Below are positions 1-9,042 of a DNA stretch of 41,572 bases, one piece after another (within the stretch, counting starts at the first letter, position 1; each line of letters opens with the position of its first letter). A program made the position numbers and the translations under genes. Below the pieces are notes generated by a model. That model saw only the letters and a program-made list of their open reading frames with translations, made no database searches and was not told the DNA's origin. This stretch comes from Caldilineales bacterium. GTDB lineage: Bacteria; Chloroflexota; Anaerolineae; J102. The DNA lies in contig JAGFJG010000163.1 of assembly GCA_024102915.1 (NCBI GenBank), positions 1-41,572 of the forward strand, given 5' to 3'.

Positions 1-261
1 GCGTTGCAGAATTCAGGAGTGTCAGCGGCGAACGTGATCGGCGTCGGCATTAATGGACAACTGGCTGCAGAGGAATTCAAGAAGGGAGAACCCAGCGGTT
101 TGCGAGCGAGTCTGATGGCGCAGGCGAGAGGACATGGCGCCACCGCTGTCGAGTTCATCTATGAGAACGTCGTCAATGGAAAGCCTATCCCTGACATCAC
201 ATTCATCCCCGCCGCTGTCATGACCCCAGATAATTATCAGGAGTTGATCGGCGGCAACTAG
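1..261 (+). CDS. Sugar ABC transporter substrate-binding protein, C-terminal part (5' truncated by window edge)
   Basis: The reading frame is open from base 1 and ends at TAG 259-261, so only the last ~86 residues are present. They match the end of periplasmic-binding-protein type 1 (RbsB/LsrB-like) solute receptors: a GVGINGQ loop, an AQARGHGATAVEFIYENVVNGKPIPD segment in the family's usual place, and a terminal MTPDNY motif close to the end of the protein. The product would be a lipid-anchored or periplasmic receptor that hands a sugar to the permeases encoded just downstream. A hairpin (344-374) separates it from the ATPase gene, and the same arrangement recurs in the second transporter of this window. 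The ligand cannot be named from this fragment. The receptor class is fairly secure; the N-terminus and signal peptide are outside the window. Confidence 0.8.
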   Translation, partial: ALQNSGVSAANVIGVGINGQLAAEEFKKGEPSGLRASLMAQARGHGATAVEFIYENVVNGKPIPDITFIPAAVMTPDNYQELIGGN

Positions 262-343
262 GTTCTTCTCGTACGGACTTTGCGTAACTCAATGTCTCAT
301 GCCACTCATTCGATAGAGAGTAACGCACTGATAATCCTAACAG

Positions 344-374
344 GGGCAGGCGGTTCCGAAAAAACCGCCTGCCC
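344..374 (+). terminator. Strong hairpin between binding-protein and ATPase genes (attenuator/partial terminator)
   Basis: A 12-bp perfect inverted repeat (GGGCAGGCGGTT, 344-355, pairing with 363-374) encloses a 7-base A-rich loop. No T-run follows the stem, so it is more likely an RNA-stabilising or attenuating hairpin than a full terminator. Such a structure after a binding-protein gene would let the receptor be made in excess over the membrane components. A related hairpin lies at 14050-14076. Confidence 0.7.
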
Positions 375-420
375 TGTACAGAGGTAGATTAGCACTCACT
401 AGCAATTGGAGACAGTGCTT

Positions 421-1944
421 ATGACAGATGTTCTCGCAGTGAAAGAACCCGTATTTGAATTTATCGATATCAGCAAGATATTCCCGGGTGTACAAGCACT
501 GGATCACGTCGGGCTTGAAGTGTATCCGGGCGAGGTGCTGGCACTGGTCGGTGAGAACGGTGCGGGGAAATCGACGCTGTTGAAGGTGATGAACGGCGAT
601 TATGCGCCCGATGGCGGTTCACTCAAGTTCCGCGGCGAGCAGGTTTCATTCCAGTCCCCAGCTGAGGCGCATGCCCTTGGCGTACGTGTCATCTATCAGG
701 AGCCAGAGATCCTAGCAGACCTGACAGTGGCAGAGAATATCTACATGGGCGAATTGCCTACCCGACTGGGCTCGATGGTGGACTGGAACAGGACCTATCA
801 GTTAGCGCAAGCTGATCTGGAACGACTGGGTGTGGGCGATAGTATATCGTCTCAAACAAAAGCAGGAACCCTCAGCACTGCGCAGAGACAGATGTTGGAG
901 ATTGTGCGGGCTGTCCGCACCAATGCCAGCATTCTGGCCCTTGATGAACCGACCTCTTCCCTTAGTGAGGCTGATTCCGCAAAATTATTTGACATCGTCG
1001 AGCAGTTCCGCCAGGCAGGCGTGGGAATTATCTATGTTTCGCACCGGTTGCCCGAAGTACTCAAGTTAGCAGATCGCATCGCCGTCCTGCGGGATGGAAA
1101 GCTGGTTGCCGTACGCAAACGCGGGGAGACCAACGAATCCGATCTGGTTAGTCTGATGGTAGGGCGTGAATTGAGCGAACTTTTTGAATACAGGATGACT
1201 TCGCGTGAGGAGGTCGCTCTCAAAGTAGAGGGACTTACCACCTATCGCGTTGCCGACATCAGTTTTGAAGTACACAAAGGCGAGGTAGTGGGTCTGGCTG
1301 GCCTGGTTGGCGCGGGGCGTACCGACTTAGCCAAAGCCTTAATGGGTGAGGATCGATTGTTGGCCGGTAAGGTTTATGTGAACGGCAAACAGGTCAAGAT
1401 TCGGAACCCGAAATCGGCTATCCGAGCTGGTATTGGCTTCACGCCGGAGGACCGCAAGAAAGAAGCTCTGGTCATGATGAGAAGTGTACGCGAAAACATC
1501 ACGATGGTCATCCTCAAGGGGATTAGCAGATTGCGTTTTGTGAATCGAAAGGAGGAGAAGGCCATTGTTGACAATCTCGTACGACGCCTGCAGATCAAGA
1601 CCCCAGGCGTTGAACAGGAAGTTGGCAAGTTGAGTGGTGGGAACCAACAGAAGGTGGTTCTCGCGCGTTGGCTGGCGCTGGGTCCCGATGTGCTTGTTCT
1701 CGATGAGCCCACGCGTGGCGTTGATGTTGGCGCCAAAGCAGAAATCTACAAATTGATTCATGAATTAGCAGCCAGCGGCATAGCCGTGCTCTTCATCTCC
1801 TCAGAATTACCCGAAGTTCTGGGGGTGAGCGACCGCATCATCGTCATGCAAGATGGCTTTATTACAGGTGAAATGCCCGCTAAGGGTGCAACTGAAGAAG
1901 CGATATTGCGTCTGGCTATGGCCAGCCATCTTAGTCAAGCATAA
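421..1944 (+). CDS. Sugar ABC transporter ATP-binding protein, double-domain RbsA/MglA type
   Basis: This is a cytoplasmic ATPase with two fused ABC domains (507 residues), the usual size for RbsA/MglA/XylG proteins that energise import of monosaccharides. The first domain has Walker A GENGAGKST (about residues 44-52), a degenerate signature LSTAQRQ and Walker B ILALDEPTSSL. The second has the typically degenerate P-loop GLVGAGRT, a perfect LSGGNQQ signature and VLVLDEPTRGVDVGAK. The start was placed at ATG 421 because GGAG at 408-411 sits nine bases ahead; an in-frame TTG at 406 would overlap that site. The stop is followed at once by the ribosome site of the permease gene, so the two are co-transcribed. 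The substrate is unknown; rhamnose-, ribose- or galactose-like sugars are all possible for the family. Confidence 0.92.
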   Translation: MTDVLAVKEPVFEFIDISKIFPGVQALDHVGLEVYPGEVLALVGENGAGKSTLLKVMNGDYAPDGGSLKFRGEQVSFQSPAEAHALGVRVIYQEPEILADLTVAENIYMGELPTRLGSMVDWNRTYQLAQADLERLGVGDSISSQTKAGTLSTAQRQMLEIVRAVRTNASILALDEPTSSLSEADSAKLFDIVEQFRQAGVGIIYVSHRLPEVLKLADRIAVLRDGKLVAVRKRGETNESDLVSLMVGRELSELFEYRMTSREEVALKVEGLTTYRVADISFEVHKGEVVGLAGLVGAGRTDLAKALMGEDRLLAGKVYVNGKQVKIRNPKSAIRAGIGFTPEDRKKEALVMMRSVRENITMVILKGISRLRFVNRKEEKAIVDNLVRRLQIKTPGVEQEVGKLSGGNQQKVVLARWLALGPDVLVLDEPTRGVDVGAKAEIYKLIHELAASGIAVLFISSELPEVLGVSDRIIVMQDGFITGEMPAKGATEEAILRLAMASHLSQA

Positions 1945-1956
1945 GGGGAGGAAACA

Positions 1957-3006
1957 TTGACTACGCAAAACACATCGTCCTCAAAACAAAGCAATCGCTT
2001 TGTTGGATGGCTGAGATCTATCGATCCGCAGATACTGGGTCTGGTGATTGCACTTGCTGTTCTCCTGATTTTCTTCGCAATTCGAATCCCAGAACAGTTT
2101 TATCGTATAACCAATATTATCAGCATCGGCGAAGGTATCACGCTGATTGGCCTGACAGGTCTGGCCGAAACAGTGGTGATGATCATGGGGGGCCTTGACA
2201 TCGCCATCGGTTCTCTGGTTGGTCTCTGCTCAGCAGCAGCTGGAGTTGCAATGCTTGGTATTGATAATGCGGCCGTAGGCATCGGCGCTGCGCTCATCGC
2301 CGGGCTATTAGGCGGTCTGATCAATGGCGTAATCATTACCAAGGGCAAGCTCAATCCTGTGGTCGTCACTCTGGGTACATATACGGCTTATCGTGGTATT
2401 GCGTTGCTTATCACGCCTGGCGGTTACGCGGTGAATGTGCGTAATGAGACATTCAATAAGCTGGGTACCGCCGATCTGTTTGGCATCCCTAGTTCTGTAT
2501 TCATACTGATCCTGGCTGCGATCGTCTTCTTCCTGATGATGGGATATGCTATCGTCGGCCGCAACATTTTTGCCATTGGCGGTAATGCCAAGCAAGCCAG
2601 GTTAGTAGGCATCGGAATCGATAGGTACCAAATCGGCGTATACGTGCTGGCAGGGTTGATGGCTGGTGTTGCAGCCATCGTACTAACATCTCGTACCAAA
2701 TCAGGGCAACCGATCTCCGGTTCCGAAGGTCTGGAATTGCAGGCTATCACCGCAGCGATTCTGGGCGGCGTGTCGATGCGCGGCGGCAAAGGCAGTATCG
2801 TGGGAACCATGTTGGGCGTTCTGATCATCGGAACTCTTAACAATGGTATGATATTGATGAGTGTGCCTACTTTCTACCAGCGCGTGGCACGCGGGCTGCT
2901 GTTGGTTATCGCTGCCCTTATCCAGATCTGGCAGATGCGTAGGGCGGAAGCGGCACGCAAAGCAAAAAAACATACTGCCACAGCCCCTGCCACAGGAGGC
3001 GTTTGA
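1957..3006 (+). CDS. Sugar ABC transporter permease, RbsC type
   Basis: An integral membrane protein of 349 residues with about eight to ten hydrophobic segments, belonging to the BPD_transp_2 (RbsC/AraH) family. Family marks include ETVVMIMGGLDIAIGSLVGL after the second membrane segment, VTLGTYTAYRG, the GGNAKQARLVGI cytoplasmic loop and AITAAILGGVSMRGGKGSI near the C-terminus. The TTG start at 1957 is chosen because GGGGAGG (1945-1951) lies five bases upstream, directly after the ATPase stop. It should pair with the second permease (3998-4969) as a heterodimer, with the double-domain ATPase underneath. The C-terminal tail is Ala/Lys-rich and cytoplasmic. Confidence 0.92.
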   Translation: MTTQNTSSSKQSNRFVGWLRSIDPQILGLVIALAVLLIFFAIRIPEQFYRITNIISIGEGITLIGLTGLAETVVMIMGGLDIAIGSLVGLCSAAAGVAMLGIDNAAVGIGAALIAGLLGGLINGVIITKGKLNPVVVTLGTYTAYRGIALLITPGGYAVNVRNETFNKLGTADLFGIPSSVFILILAAIVFFLMMGYAIVGRNIFAIGGNAKQARLVGIGIDRYQIGVYVLAGLMAGVAAIVLTSRTKSGQPISGSEGLELQAITAAILGGVSMRGGKGSIVGTMLGVLIIGTLNNGMILMSVPTFYQRVARGLLLVIAALIQIWQMRRAEAARKAKKHTATAPATGGV

Positions 3007-3007
3007 T

Positions 3008-3973
3008 ATGGAAACAGCTAATCTGCAAAGGGCTGGGCTGTTTGGGTATCCAGGTTGGCGGTTGGAAAGCCGAGACGTTCGCGTGGATGTCTTGCCACCG
3101 GCTGGCGGTAAGATCACCTCTCTTTTTGCGAAGCGGACAAACATCGAGTGGCTTCTACAGCCCGATGACTCCAACCCATTTCAGGTGTTCGACTATGGTA
3201 CAGAATACAACCCCAACCAGTGCGGCGGGTGGGAAGAAATGTTCCCCACCATTCTCTCCTGCCCCTACCCAGCTCCTGGTCCCTGGCAGGGGATTCAACT
3301 TCCTGATCATGGTGAATTATGGACACTGCCCTGGCAGGATGAGGGCACAGGCGATGGTGTGATTCGACTGACTGTTGATGGCAAAGCCTTACCTTACCGT
3401 TTCTCTCGTAGTATCGCCATTGATGGTGGAAACGAGGTTATCCTGCAATATAAAGTAGCCAATATGGGTGATCAGCCCTTAGCCTATCTGTGGACCCCTC
3501 ATCCCCAATTTGTTTTGGAACCTGGCTCGCGAATTATCTTGCCTGCGGAAGCGACTGAGGTAGTCAATGTCTTTCCGGACGATGACGTTTGGGGCGCTGT
3601 CGGGACGCGTAACTCGTGGCCTGTCATCCTGCGCCAGGGCGAAAAGCCGATTCACCAGGATATAATAGCCCCGTCCTCGTTGAAACGAGGACGCAAATTC
3701 TATTTGCCTCCCGAACAAGCCATCTCATGGATTATGTTGATGCAACCCGATGGCTCTTCACTGCGCATGTCCTGGGATGTCGGCGCTCAGCCGTACTGTG
3801 GCGTTTGGATCGACGAGGGCTTTCTCAACAAGAAATCGGATGTCGGTCTGGAGCCCGCTACAGGTTATTATGATGAACTGGGAATGGCCTGGAGGAACAA
3901 CCGGGTTGCAGTGCTCCCAGCGGGGGCAAGTGTCACCTGGCCCGTACGTCTGACTTTTGGCTCTGAAACTTAA
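3008..3973 (+). CDS. Aldose 1-epimerase-like protein (galactose mutarotase superfamily)
   Basis: A soluble protein of 321 residues with no signal peptide. The beta-rich sequence has features of the galactose mutarotase-like fold: an early GGKITSL segment, WEEMFPTILSCPY, the LPDHGELWTLPW motif carrying the conserved His, and LAYLWTPHPQF, which resembles the catalytic H-x-x-F region of GalM relatives. The start is ATG 3008, preceded by AGGAGG (2994-2999) located inside the end of the permease gene; the frame stays open upstream to 2861, but that part overlaps the permease. The gene lies between two permease genes, which ties it to the imported sugar. It may interconvert sugar anomers before the oxidation steps encoded downstream. 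The superfamily is fairly sure; the exact substrate is not known. Confidence 0.75.
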   Translation: METANLQRAGLFGYPGWRLESRDVRVDVLPPAGGKITSLFAKRTNIEWLLQPDDSNPFQVFDYGTEYNPNQCGGWEEMFPTILSCPYPAPGPWQGIQLPDHGELWTLPWQDEGTGDGVIRLTVDGKALPYRFSRSIAIDGGNEVILQYKVANMGDQPLAYLWTPHPQFVLEPGSRIILPAEATEVVNVFPDDDVWGAVGTRNSWPVILRQGEKPIHQDIIAPSSLKRGRKFYLPPEQAISWIMLMQPDGSSLRMSWDVGAQPYCGVWIDEGFLNKKSDVGLEPATGYYDELGMAWRNNRVAVLPAGASVTWPVRLTFGSET

Positions 3974-3997
3974 CTGTGAGAGTGTAGGAGAATCGAC

Positions 3998-4969
3998 ATG
4001 GAAAATACTAATGCGATCTCATCAAGGTTGCGAGGCAACCGTCGCATCGATCCCTTGATCCTGGCTCTGTTAGTTGCGCTTGCACTCCTGATTGCCATCA
4101 TCGGCGTACAAAAACCGGACATCTTTTTCCACCCACGCAACATACTCAATATCGGTCAGGCTATTACTCTGATTGGATTGGTGACACTGGCCCAGACCGT
4201 CGTGATCATCATGGGTGGGCTGGACTTATCGGTTGGCTCAATTGTAGGTCTGGTTTCGATCTTTGCCGCCTTCGCTATGCGCGGGAATGACAATTTAGCT
4301 CTAGGGATCATGGCCGGATTGTTGGTAGGCGCTGCGGCCGGGCTGATAAATGGCATGTTGATCACCCGTGGTCACCTCGAGCCGGTAATCGCCACTCTGG
4401 GCACATTGGCAGTCTACCGGGGTGCAGCTTTCATCCTGACAAATGGTGCGCCAATCGGGATAATGAGCGATGTTTTTAACAAGATCGGCTCCGGCCAGGC
4501 GCTGGGCATCCCTGTGCCGGTCATTATCCTGGTGGTCGTCATTGTAGCCTTTCAGATCTTTCTGACGAGAACTGATTTCGGGCGCAATGTTTATTCCATC
4601 GGTGGCAACGACGTGGCTGCAAGGTTATCGGGCATCAACATCAGCGGGTACAAGTTGGGCATCTATACCCTAAGCGGTGCGACTGCGGCATTGGCCGGTA
4701 TTGTCCTCACCGCTCGTTCCAATGCCGGGCAACCCAATGCCGCTATCGGTCTGGAATTGGAGTCGGTGACTGCGGCCGTGCTCGGTGGCACTGCGCTTAC
4801 CGGCGGCAAGGGTACGGTAATCGGTGCGATGCTCGGTGTACTTATCCTGGGCGTGCTTAACAACGGCATGATTTTGTTGGGCGTATCGCAATTCTATCAG
4901 TTTGTGGCAAAAGGCGCTTTATTGATCATTGCCGTGTTCATCCAGCGATGGTTGATGGAACGTGAATAA
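3998..4969 (+). CDS. Sugar ABC transporter permease, RbsC type (second of the pair)
   Basis: A 323-residue BPD_transp_2 membrane protein, clearly paralogous to the permease at 1957-3006: both share a TVVIIMGGLDLSVGSIVGL-like stretch, VIATLGTLAVYRG, a SIGGNDVAARLSGI loop and SVTAAVLGGTALTGGKGTVIG. ATG 3998 has AGGAG at 3986-3990. With two permeases, one double-domain ATPase and one binding protein, the operon encodes a complete CUT2-type importer with a heterodimeric channel. Having a metabolic gene between the two permeases suggests the operon was built around one specific substrate. Confidence 0.92.
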   Translation: MENTNAISSRLRGNRRIDPLILALLVALALLIAIIGVQKPDIFFHPRNILNIGQAITLIGLVTLAQTVVIIMGGLDLSVGSIVGLVSIFAAFAMRGNDNLALGIMAGLLVGAAAGLINGMLITRGHLEPVIATLGTLAVYRGAAFILTNGAPIGIMSDVFNKIGSGQALGIPVPVIILVVVIVAFQIFLTRTDFGRNVYSIGGNDVAARLSGINISGYKLGIYTLSGATAALAGIVLTARSNAGQPNAAIGLELESVTAAVLGGTALTGGKGTVIGAMLGVLILGVLNNGMILLGVSQFYQFVAKGALLIIAVFIQRWLMERE

Positions 4970-5038
4970 CGACGTAATTTGGAATCATTGAGCCACGCCT
5001 CCTGCACAACCCCTTTTCATGCTTATGGAGAAAGTATC

Positions 5039-6208
5039 GTGAACAATTGGGAACGTTTTGAAAAAGCAATCAACTGGGAACCTGTCGATCGTATTCAAAC
5101 CTATGATCTGGCTGATTGCGAACCCATGCTGGCGCAACTTGGCGGTTATGATCGATCCCGCCAATATAGTTGGGAGGAAATCCTCGAGCTAAACGCTCTA
5201 ACCTGGAAAAATGCCGGTCTGGATATCACTCGGTTTGTGTTCGATCCATCTGCGCACTGGATGGGCGGGAAAATCGTCAACTGGATCCGATTTTTCCATG
5301 TCGATCCAGATGCCTGGAAAGTCGAAACCACAGGCGGCACAGCCTGGATTTCGAAACGACCCTTTACTGACTTGAAGGGTCTCGAAAAACATATGCCGCA
5401 AATGCCTGTATACGAAGAAGTAGCGGAATGGTATGCGCCGGTGATCAGGCAGATGCAGGATGTGATGCGTGAACACGACATCGTCTTCATTGGGGCGCTG
5501 GAAGGCCCGTTGACCGATGCCTATACCTATATAGACATGGAGCTATTTGCGACTGCCATCTATGATGCGCCAGAACTGGTGGCGCACGTGATGGATTGTT
5601 GCGGCACTTTCTCGGCCTATATCGCCAGAACCTACGCCGAAGTCGGACAGGTGCCGCTGCAATTTATGGGCGAAGATATTTCTAGCACGCACGGACCGAT
5701 TTTCGCCCCAGATTGGGTACGACAAGAAGCGCTGCCGCGTTGGCGTTGGATTGTGGACCCGATCCATGCAAGCGGCAAGAAATTCCTGTATCATTCCGAT
5801 GGTCGCTATGGCTCGTTCTTACCCGTTATTTTCGATGAGCTTGGAGCTGACGGTTTGAACCCGATTGAGCGTAACGGTTGCAACGACATCTTCGCCATTC
5901 GTGAAGCCTACCCTGACAAGCTTCTCTTTGGCAATGTCTGCTGCGCACAAACCCTGCCGCACGGTACACCCTACGACGTAGAAGATGAGACCCTGGAGTT
6001 AATCGAGAGAATTGGGCCGCAAGGCGGCATTTTTATCGGTTCGTCCAGTGAAGTGCATGATCTGGTTCCTGTCGTCAACATCAGAACGATGTACCGCACA
6101 GTGCATGATTACGGTCATTATCCTATCGATATTGAACGGATTAGGGCTCGCCGATATGCCTTGCGCCGTAAGGGCCAGCTCGACTTGCGCGCAGATATGC
6201 CGATGTAG
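5039..6208 (+). CDS. Uroporphyrinogen decarboxylase-like protein (corrinoid methyltransferase superfamily)
   Basis: A soluble TIM-barrel protein of 389 residues in the URO-D/MtaA/CmuA superfamily. The opening NNWERFEKAINWEPVDRIQ is the usual N-terminal motif of the methyltransferase-like branch, and a barrel strand ends in KKFLYHSDG at the position where MtaA/MtbA proteins carry the zinc-binding H-x-C. Here the Cys is replaced by Asp; a Cys pair (NVCC) and SSSEVHD occur further on. This suggests a changed metal site or a different role from methylcobamide:CoM methyltransferases. GTG 5039 is chosen as start because GGAG (5027-5030) lies eight bases upstream; the open frame begins at 4979. It sits inside the sugar operon, and a corrinoid protein is encoded at its end (10456-11088). 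True heme-pathway function is unlikely in this setting. Confidence 0.8.
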   Translation: MNNWERFEKAINWEPVDRIQTYDLADCEPMLAQLGGYDRSRQYSWEEILELNALTWKNAGLDITRFVFDPSAHWMGGKIVNWIRFFHVDPDAWKVETTGGTAWISKRPFTDLKGLEKHMPQMPVYEEVAEWYAPVIRQMQDVMREHDIVFIGALEGPLTDAYTYIDMELFATAIYDAPELVAHVMDCCGTFSAYIARTYAEVGQVPLQFMGEDISSTHGPIFAPDWVRQEALPRWRWIVDPIHASGKKFLYHSDGRYGSFLPVIFDELGADGLNPIERNGCNDIFAIREAYPDKLLFGNVCCAQTLPHGTPYDVEDETLELIERIGPQGGIFIGSSSEVHDLVPVVNIRTMYRTVHDYGHYPIDIERIRARRYALRRKGQLDLRADMPM

Positions 6209-6250
6209 CGCGACCGTCCTTGCTTCACCCAGTCTTGCGACTTCCGATCG

Positions 6251-7186
6251 ATGAATCAAGCCTCCGATTTTCTCATTTCCCTCGGCTTGCCTGCCGGTGA
6301 CCGTTACGACCTGCCTGCCTCTACCCTGCGCTTTCCAGACGGCGCACATTACCGTATCGAAATCCCCAGTGTGGAGGGACCAGGTGTGTTCGCTGCCGTA
6401 ATCGATGAAGCACAGAAGCGCGGCGTCACCGTGCATCGCGTCTCGCAGGGCAGCGGCATGATGCTGCAAACCGATGCCGAGATTCGCCAAATGGCGCAAC
6501 TTGGCTTTGAACATGGCATTGAGGTCTGTCTGTTTGTGGGGCCGCGTGCACCTTGGGAAGGCGCCGCTCAGGCGCTGACGCCAAACGGTCAGCTTTTCGG
6601 TTGGCGACACATGGGAATGGATCAATTGCGCTATGCGTTGGACGACATTTTCCGTGGCATCAATTTAGGCATCCGCAGCATACTGGTTGCGGACGAAGGC
6701 TTGACATGGCTGGTTGGGCAGGCTCGGCAGAAGAGGCTTTTACCACCGGATTTGATCGTCAAAGCCTCTGCGCTGATGGGAGCAGCGAATCCGGTCGGGA
6801 TCAGGATGTTGGTTGAGGCCGGGATTGATACTGTAAACGTCGCCTCGGACAGTTCTCCGGCACGGCTAGCCGCTCTGAGACAGGTAATTGATATCCCCAT
6901 CGATCTTTATGTGGAAGCGCCAGATGGCCTGGGCGGTTTCATTCGTTATTATGAACTGCCCAACATCATCCGCGTGTCAGCACCGATCCACCTCAAGTTC
7001 GGTCTGCGCAATGCTGCCAATATCTACCCCAGCGGCTTACACCTCGATAACGTTGCTCAAGCCCAAGGCCGAGAAAAAGTGCGCCGCGCTGCCATCGCCC
7101 TTGAACTCATGGCGAAATCGGGTGAAACGTTTCAGACGAGCAAACCGGGCGCTGCCGGTCTTGGCATTCCGGTCATACAGAGTTGA
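6251..7186 (+). CDS. U32-peptidase-like TIM-barrel protein of unknown function
   Basis: A soluble protein of 311 residues. The sequence resembles a group of proteins annotated as U32 family peptidases in actinobacteria and Chloroflexota: FPDGAHYRIEIPSVEGP near the N-terminus, VHRVSQGSGMM, DLYVEAPDGLGGFIRYYE and LKFGLRNAANIYPSG. Alternating strand/helix spacing fits a TIM barrel. Protease activity is not evident; in a sugar operon it could as well act as an aldolase, isomerase or lyase on the product of the dehydratase, but no catalytic motif proves this. The gene starts at ATG 6251, 42 bases after the URO-D-like gene, and is followed closely by the SDR gene. The family match comes from memory of similar sequences, so it is moderately certain. 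Confidence 0.6.
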   Translation: MNQASDFLISLGLPAGDRYDLPASTLRFPDGAHYRIEIPSVEGPGVFAAVIDEAQKRGVTVHRVSQGSGMMLQTDAEIRQMAQLGFEHGIEVCLFVGPRAPWEGAAQALTPNGQLFGWRHMGMDQLRYALDDIFRGINLGIRSILVADEGLTWLVGQARQKRLLPPDLIVKASALMGAANPVGIRMLVEAGIDTVNVASDSSPARLAALRQVIDIPIDLYVEAPDGLGGFIRYYELPNIIRVSAPIHLKFGLRNAANIYPSGLHLDNVAQAQGREKVRRAAIALELMAKSGETFQTSKPGAAGLGIPVIQS

Positions 7187-7221
7187 GCCTATTTTGAACT
7201 CACCGTTAGAGCACTATCCAA

Positions 7222-7998
7222 ATGCCAGAGCGACTGAAAGATAAGATCGCAATCATAACCGGCGCGGGACGCGGGATTGGTGCACAAACCGCCCTGAGGT
7301 TTTGTGAGGAAGGCGCTGTTGTCGTCATTGCCGAACTTGATCCTCTCAGCGGTGAAGCCACCGCAGCCGATCTGCGCTCAAAGGGCTTTCAATCATTCGC
7401 CGTTCAGACCGATGTATCTGATCCGACCTCCGTATGTGACATGATGACGGAAGTCGTCAAAAGCGTAGGCAGGCCCGACGTTCTGGTGAACAATGCCGGC
7501 ATCAATCTCTTCCGAGATCCGCTTGAACTGAAACCCAGTGAATGGCGACGATTATTTTCCATCGACCTCGATGGCGTGTGGTGGTGTTGCCAGGCAGCAT
7601 TGCCGCACATGCTTGCAATGGGACGCGGCAGTATCATTAATGTTGCTTCTGTCCACGCCTTTCAGATCATTCCCGGCTGTTTTCCTTACCCCGTAGCTAA
7701 GCATGGCGTGGTGGGTCTGACGAGAGCGTTGGCAATCGAATACGCTGCAAAGAATATTCGGGTCAACGCCGTTTGTCCAGGGTATATCGAAACACAGATT
7801 GCCATTGATTATTGGAACACGTTTGATGATCCTGATGCGGAACGACTCTACACGTACAATATCCATCCACCCAAACGCATCGGCACTGCGGATGAAGTCG
7901 CCTGGCCTATCGTTTTCCTTGCTTCCGAGGAGGCTGGCTTTGTTAATGGCGCCGCCCTTATGGTCGATGGCGGACGCTCGATTCTATATCATGATTGA
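7222..7998 (+). CDS. SDR family NAD(P)-dependent oxidoreductase (probable sugar dehydrogenase)
   Basis: A classical short-chain dehydrogenase of 258 residues. It has the cofactor motif TGAGRGIG (13-20), the NNAG motif (90-93) and the catalytic Ser143, Tyr156 and Lys160. A Glu/Asp at the end of the second strand (IAELD, about 37-40) suggests NAD+ preference. The C-terminal VNGAALMVDGG is the family's end motif. In this operon it probably oxidises the imported sugar at C1 to a lactone, or another hydroxyl to a ketone, in the cytoplasm. Its stop overlaps the start region of the MBL-fold gene, showing tight coupling. The ribosome site before ATG 7222 is weak, so translation may depend on the upstream genes. 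Confidence 0.9.
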   Translation: MPERLKDKIAIITGAGRGIGAQTALRFCEEGAVVVIAELDPLSGEATAADLRSKGFQSFAVQTDVSDPTSVCDMMTEVVKSVGRPDVLVNNAGINLFRDPLELKPSEWRRLFSIDLDGVWWCCQAALPHMLAMGRGSIINVASVHAFQIIPGCFPYPVAKHGVVGLTRALAIEYAAKNIRVNAVCPGYIETQIAIDYWNTFDDPDAERLYTYNIHPPKRIGTADEVAWPIVFLASEEAGFVNGAALMVDGGRSILYHD

Positions 7999-8012
7999 AA
8001 GGGGATAGGAAG

Positions 8013-8984
8013 TTGCAGCAACTTTTTGACGGCGTATTCATGTTGGAAGGCGAGGTCGGCGGTCGTCCACTGCAATTGGTGTATCTGCAGGGCGACATCG
8101 CATCGATCTTGCTTGATACCGGTTGCGCCAATGATCCAGAATCTTTCATCATCCCACAGATGCGAGATGCCGGTGGCGAACCTGTTGCAATCACCTGGAT
8201 CATGAACACTCATCCTGACCTTGATCATACAGGCGGGAATCATCGGATGAAATTGCACGCGCCTCAGGCTATCCTGGCCTGTGGCGACGCCGACCGGGCC
8301 GTTTGCATGGGGCCGAAGGCGTTGATGGCGTTGCGCTATGATGCTTATCGGGCTGATCATCAAATTTTCTACGATGACGATACTCGCCAGTGGATTCTCG
8401 AGCAAAGCGGCCAGCCACAAACGATCGAAATGACGTTCGCAGGTGGCGAGCGAATTACCCTATCGGGAGATTGGGTAGTGGAGATCGTCACGCTGCCCGG
8501 TCATTCTCACGGACATTTGGGCATTCTCGACCGCAAGCATGCAGCGCTTTACGGTGGGGATGCCATTCATGGCCGGGTGTACCACGGCTTCGATGGCGCT
8601 GAAAAGATGCCGCCAACCTATCTGCACGTCGACGAATACCTGGCCACGATTCGTTTCATCGAGCATCTGCCCATTTCAACCTATGTGGGTTGCCATTGGC
8701 CGGTCAAACGTGGCGATGAGATCGCTGAGTTCTGCGCCGAATCCCGCCAATTCGTCGAGCGAGCCGATCTGTTTTTGCGCGAATATTTGCGCCAACCGCA
8801 CACGCTGCGCGAAGCCTGCATGGCGCTCGGACCTCAGCTGGGCGATTGGCCGCACGGGCTTGTTGACCTGGAACTGGTCTTTGCCTTGCATGGACACGTT
8901 CAACGCCTGCAAACGCGCGGATTAGTTGAAGTCAATTTTCGCCAGAGTGCGCCCGCAGTTCTAGAATATGTCATGAAACCCTGA
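8013..8984 (+). CDS. Metallo-beta-lactamase-fold hydrolase (candidate sugar lactonase)
   Basis: A soluble MBL-fold protein of about 323 residues. The metal motif is THPDLDH (about residues 66-72), a known variant of HxHxDH in which the second His is Asp; it is followed by LPGHSHGHLG, GGDAIHG and GCHWPVK, which supply the remaining His and Asp ligands. TTG 8013 is taken as start because AAGGGGA lies eight bases upstream; ATG 8040 and TTG 7995 are alternatives. The C-terminal third (from about 235) is helical and looks like the winged-helix-like extension of LACTB2-type proteins. Next to a sugar dehydrogenase and an aldonate dehydratase, a lactone-opening role is attractive, but this is inferred from position alone; thioester or phosphoester hydrolysis remains possible. 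Confidence 0.8.
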   Translation: MQQLFDGVFMLEGEVGGRPLQLVYLQGDIASILLDTGCANDPESFIIPQMRDAGGEPVAITWIMNTHPDLDHTGGNHRMKLHAPQAILACGDADRAVCMGPKALMALRYDAYRADHQIFYDDDTRQWILEQSGQPQTIEMTFAGGERITLSGDWVVEIVTLPGHSHGHLGILDRKHAALYGGDAIHGRVYHGFDGAEKMPPTYLHVDEYLATIRFIEHLPISTYVGCHWPVKRGDEIAEFCAESRQFVERADLFLREYLRQPHTLREACMALGPQLGDWPHGLVDLELVFALHGHVQRLQTRGLVEVNFRQSAPAVLEYVMKP

Positions 8985-9042
8985 TGAAGCCGATCCCCGC
9001 AAGTCTATCCTCATCTCTCAATAAATCAGTATTCATCGACTT

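Noticed and set aside
389..421. CIRCE-like sequence (TTAGCACTC ... GAG-AC-AGTGCTTA) before the sugar ATPase gene
   Set aside because: The spacer is 11 rather than 9 bases and the right arm is interrupted by two extra bases; the gene is not a chaperone gene. Probably chance.
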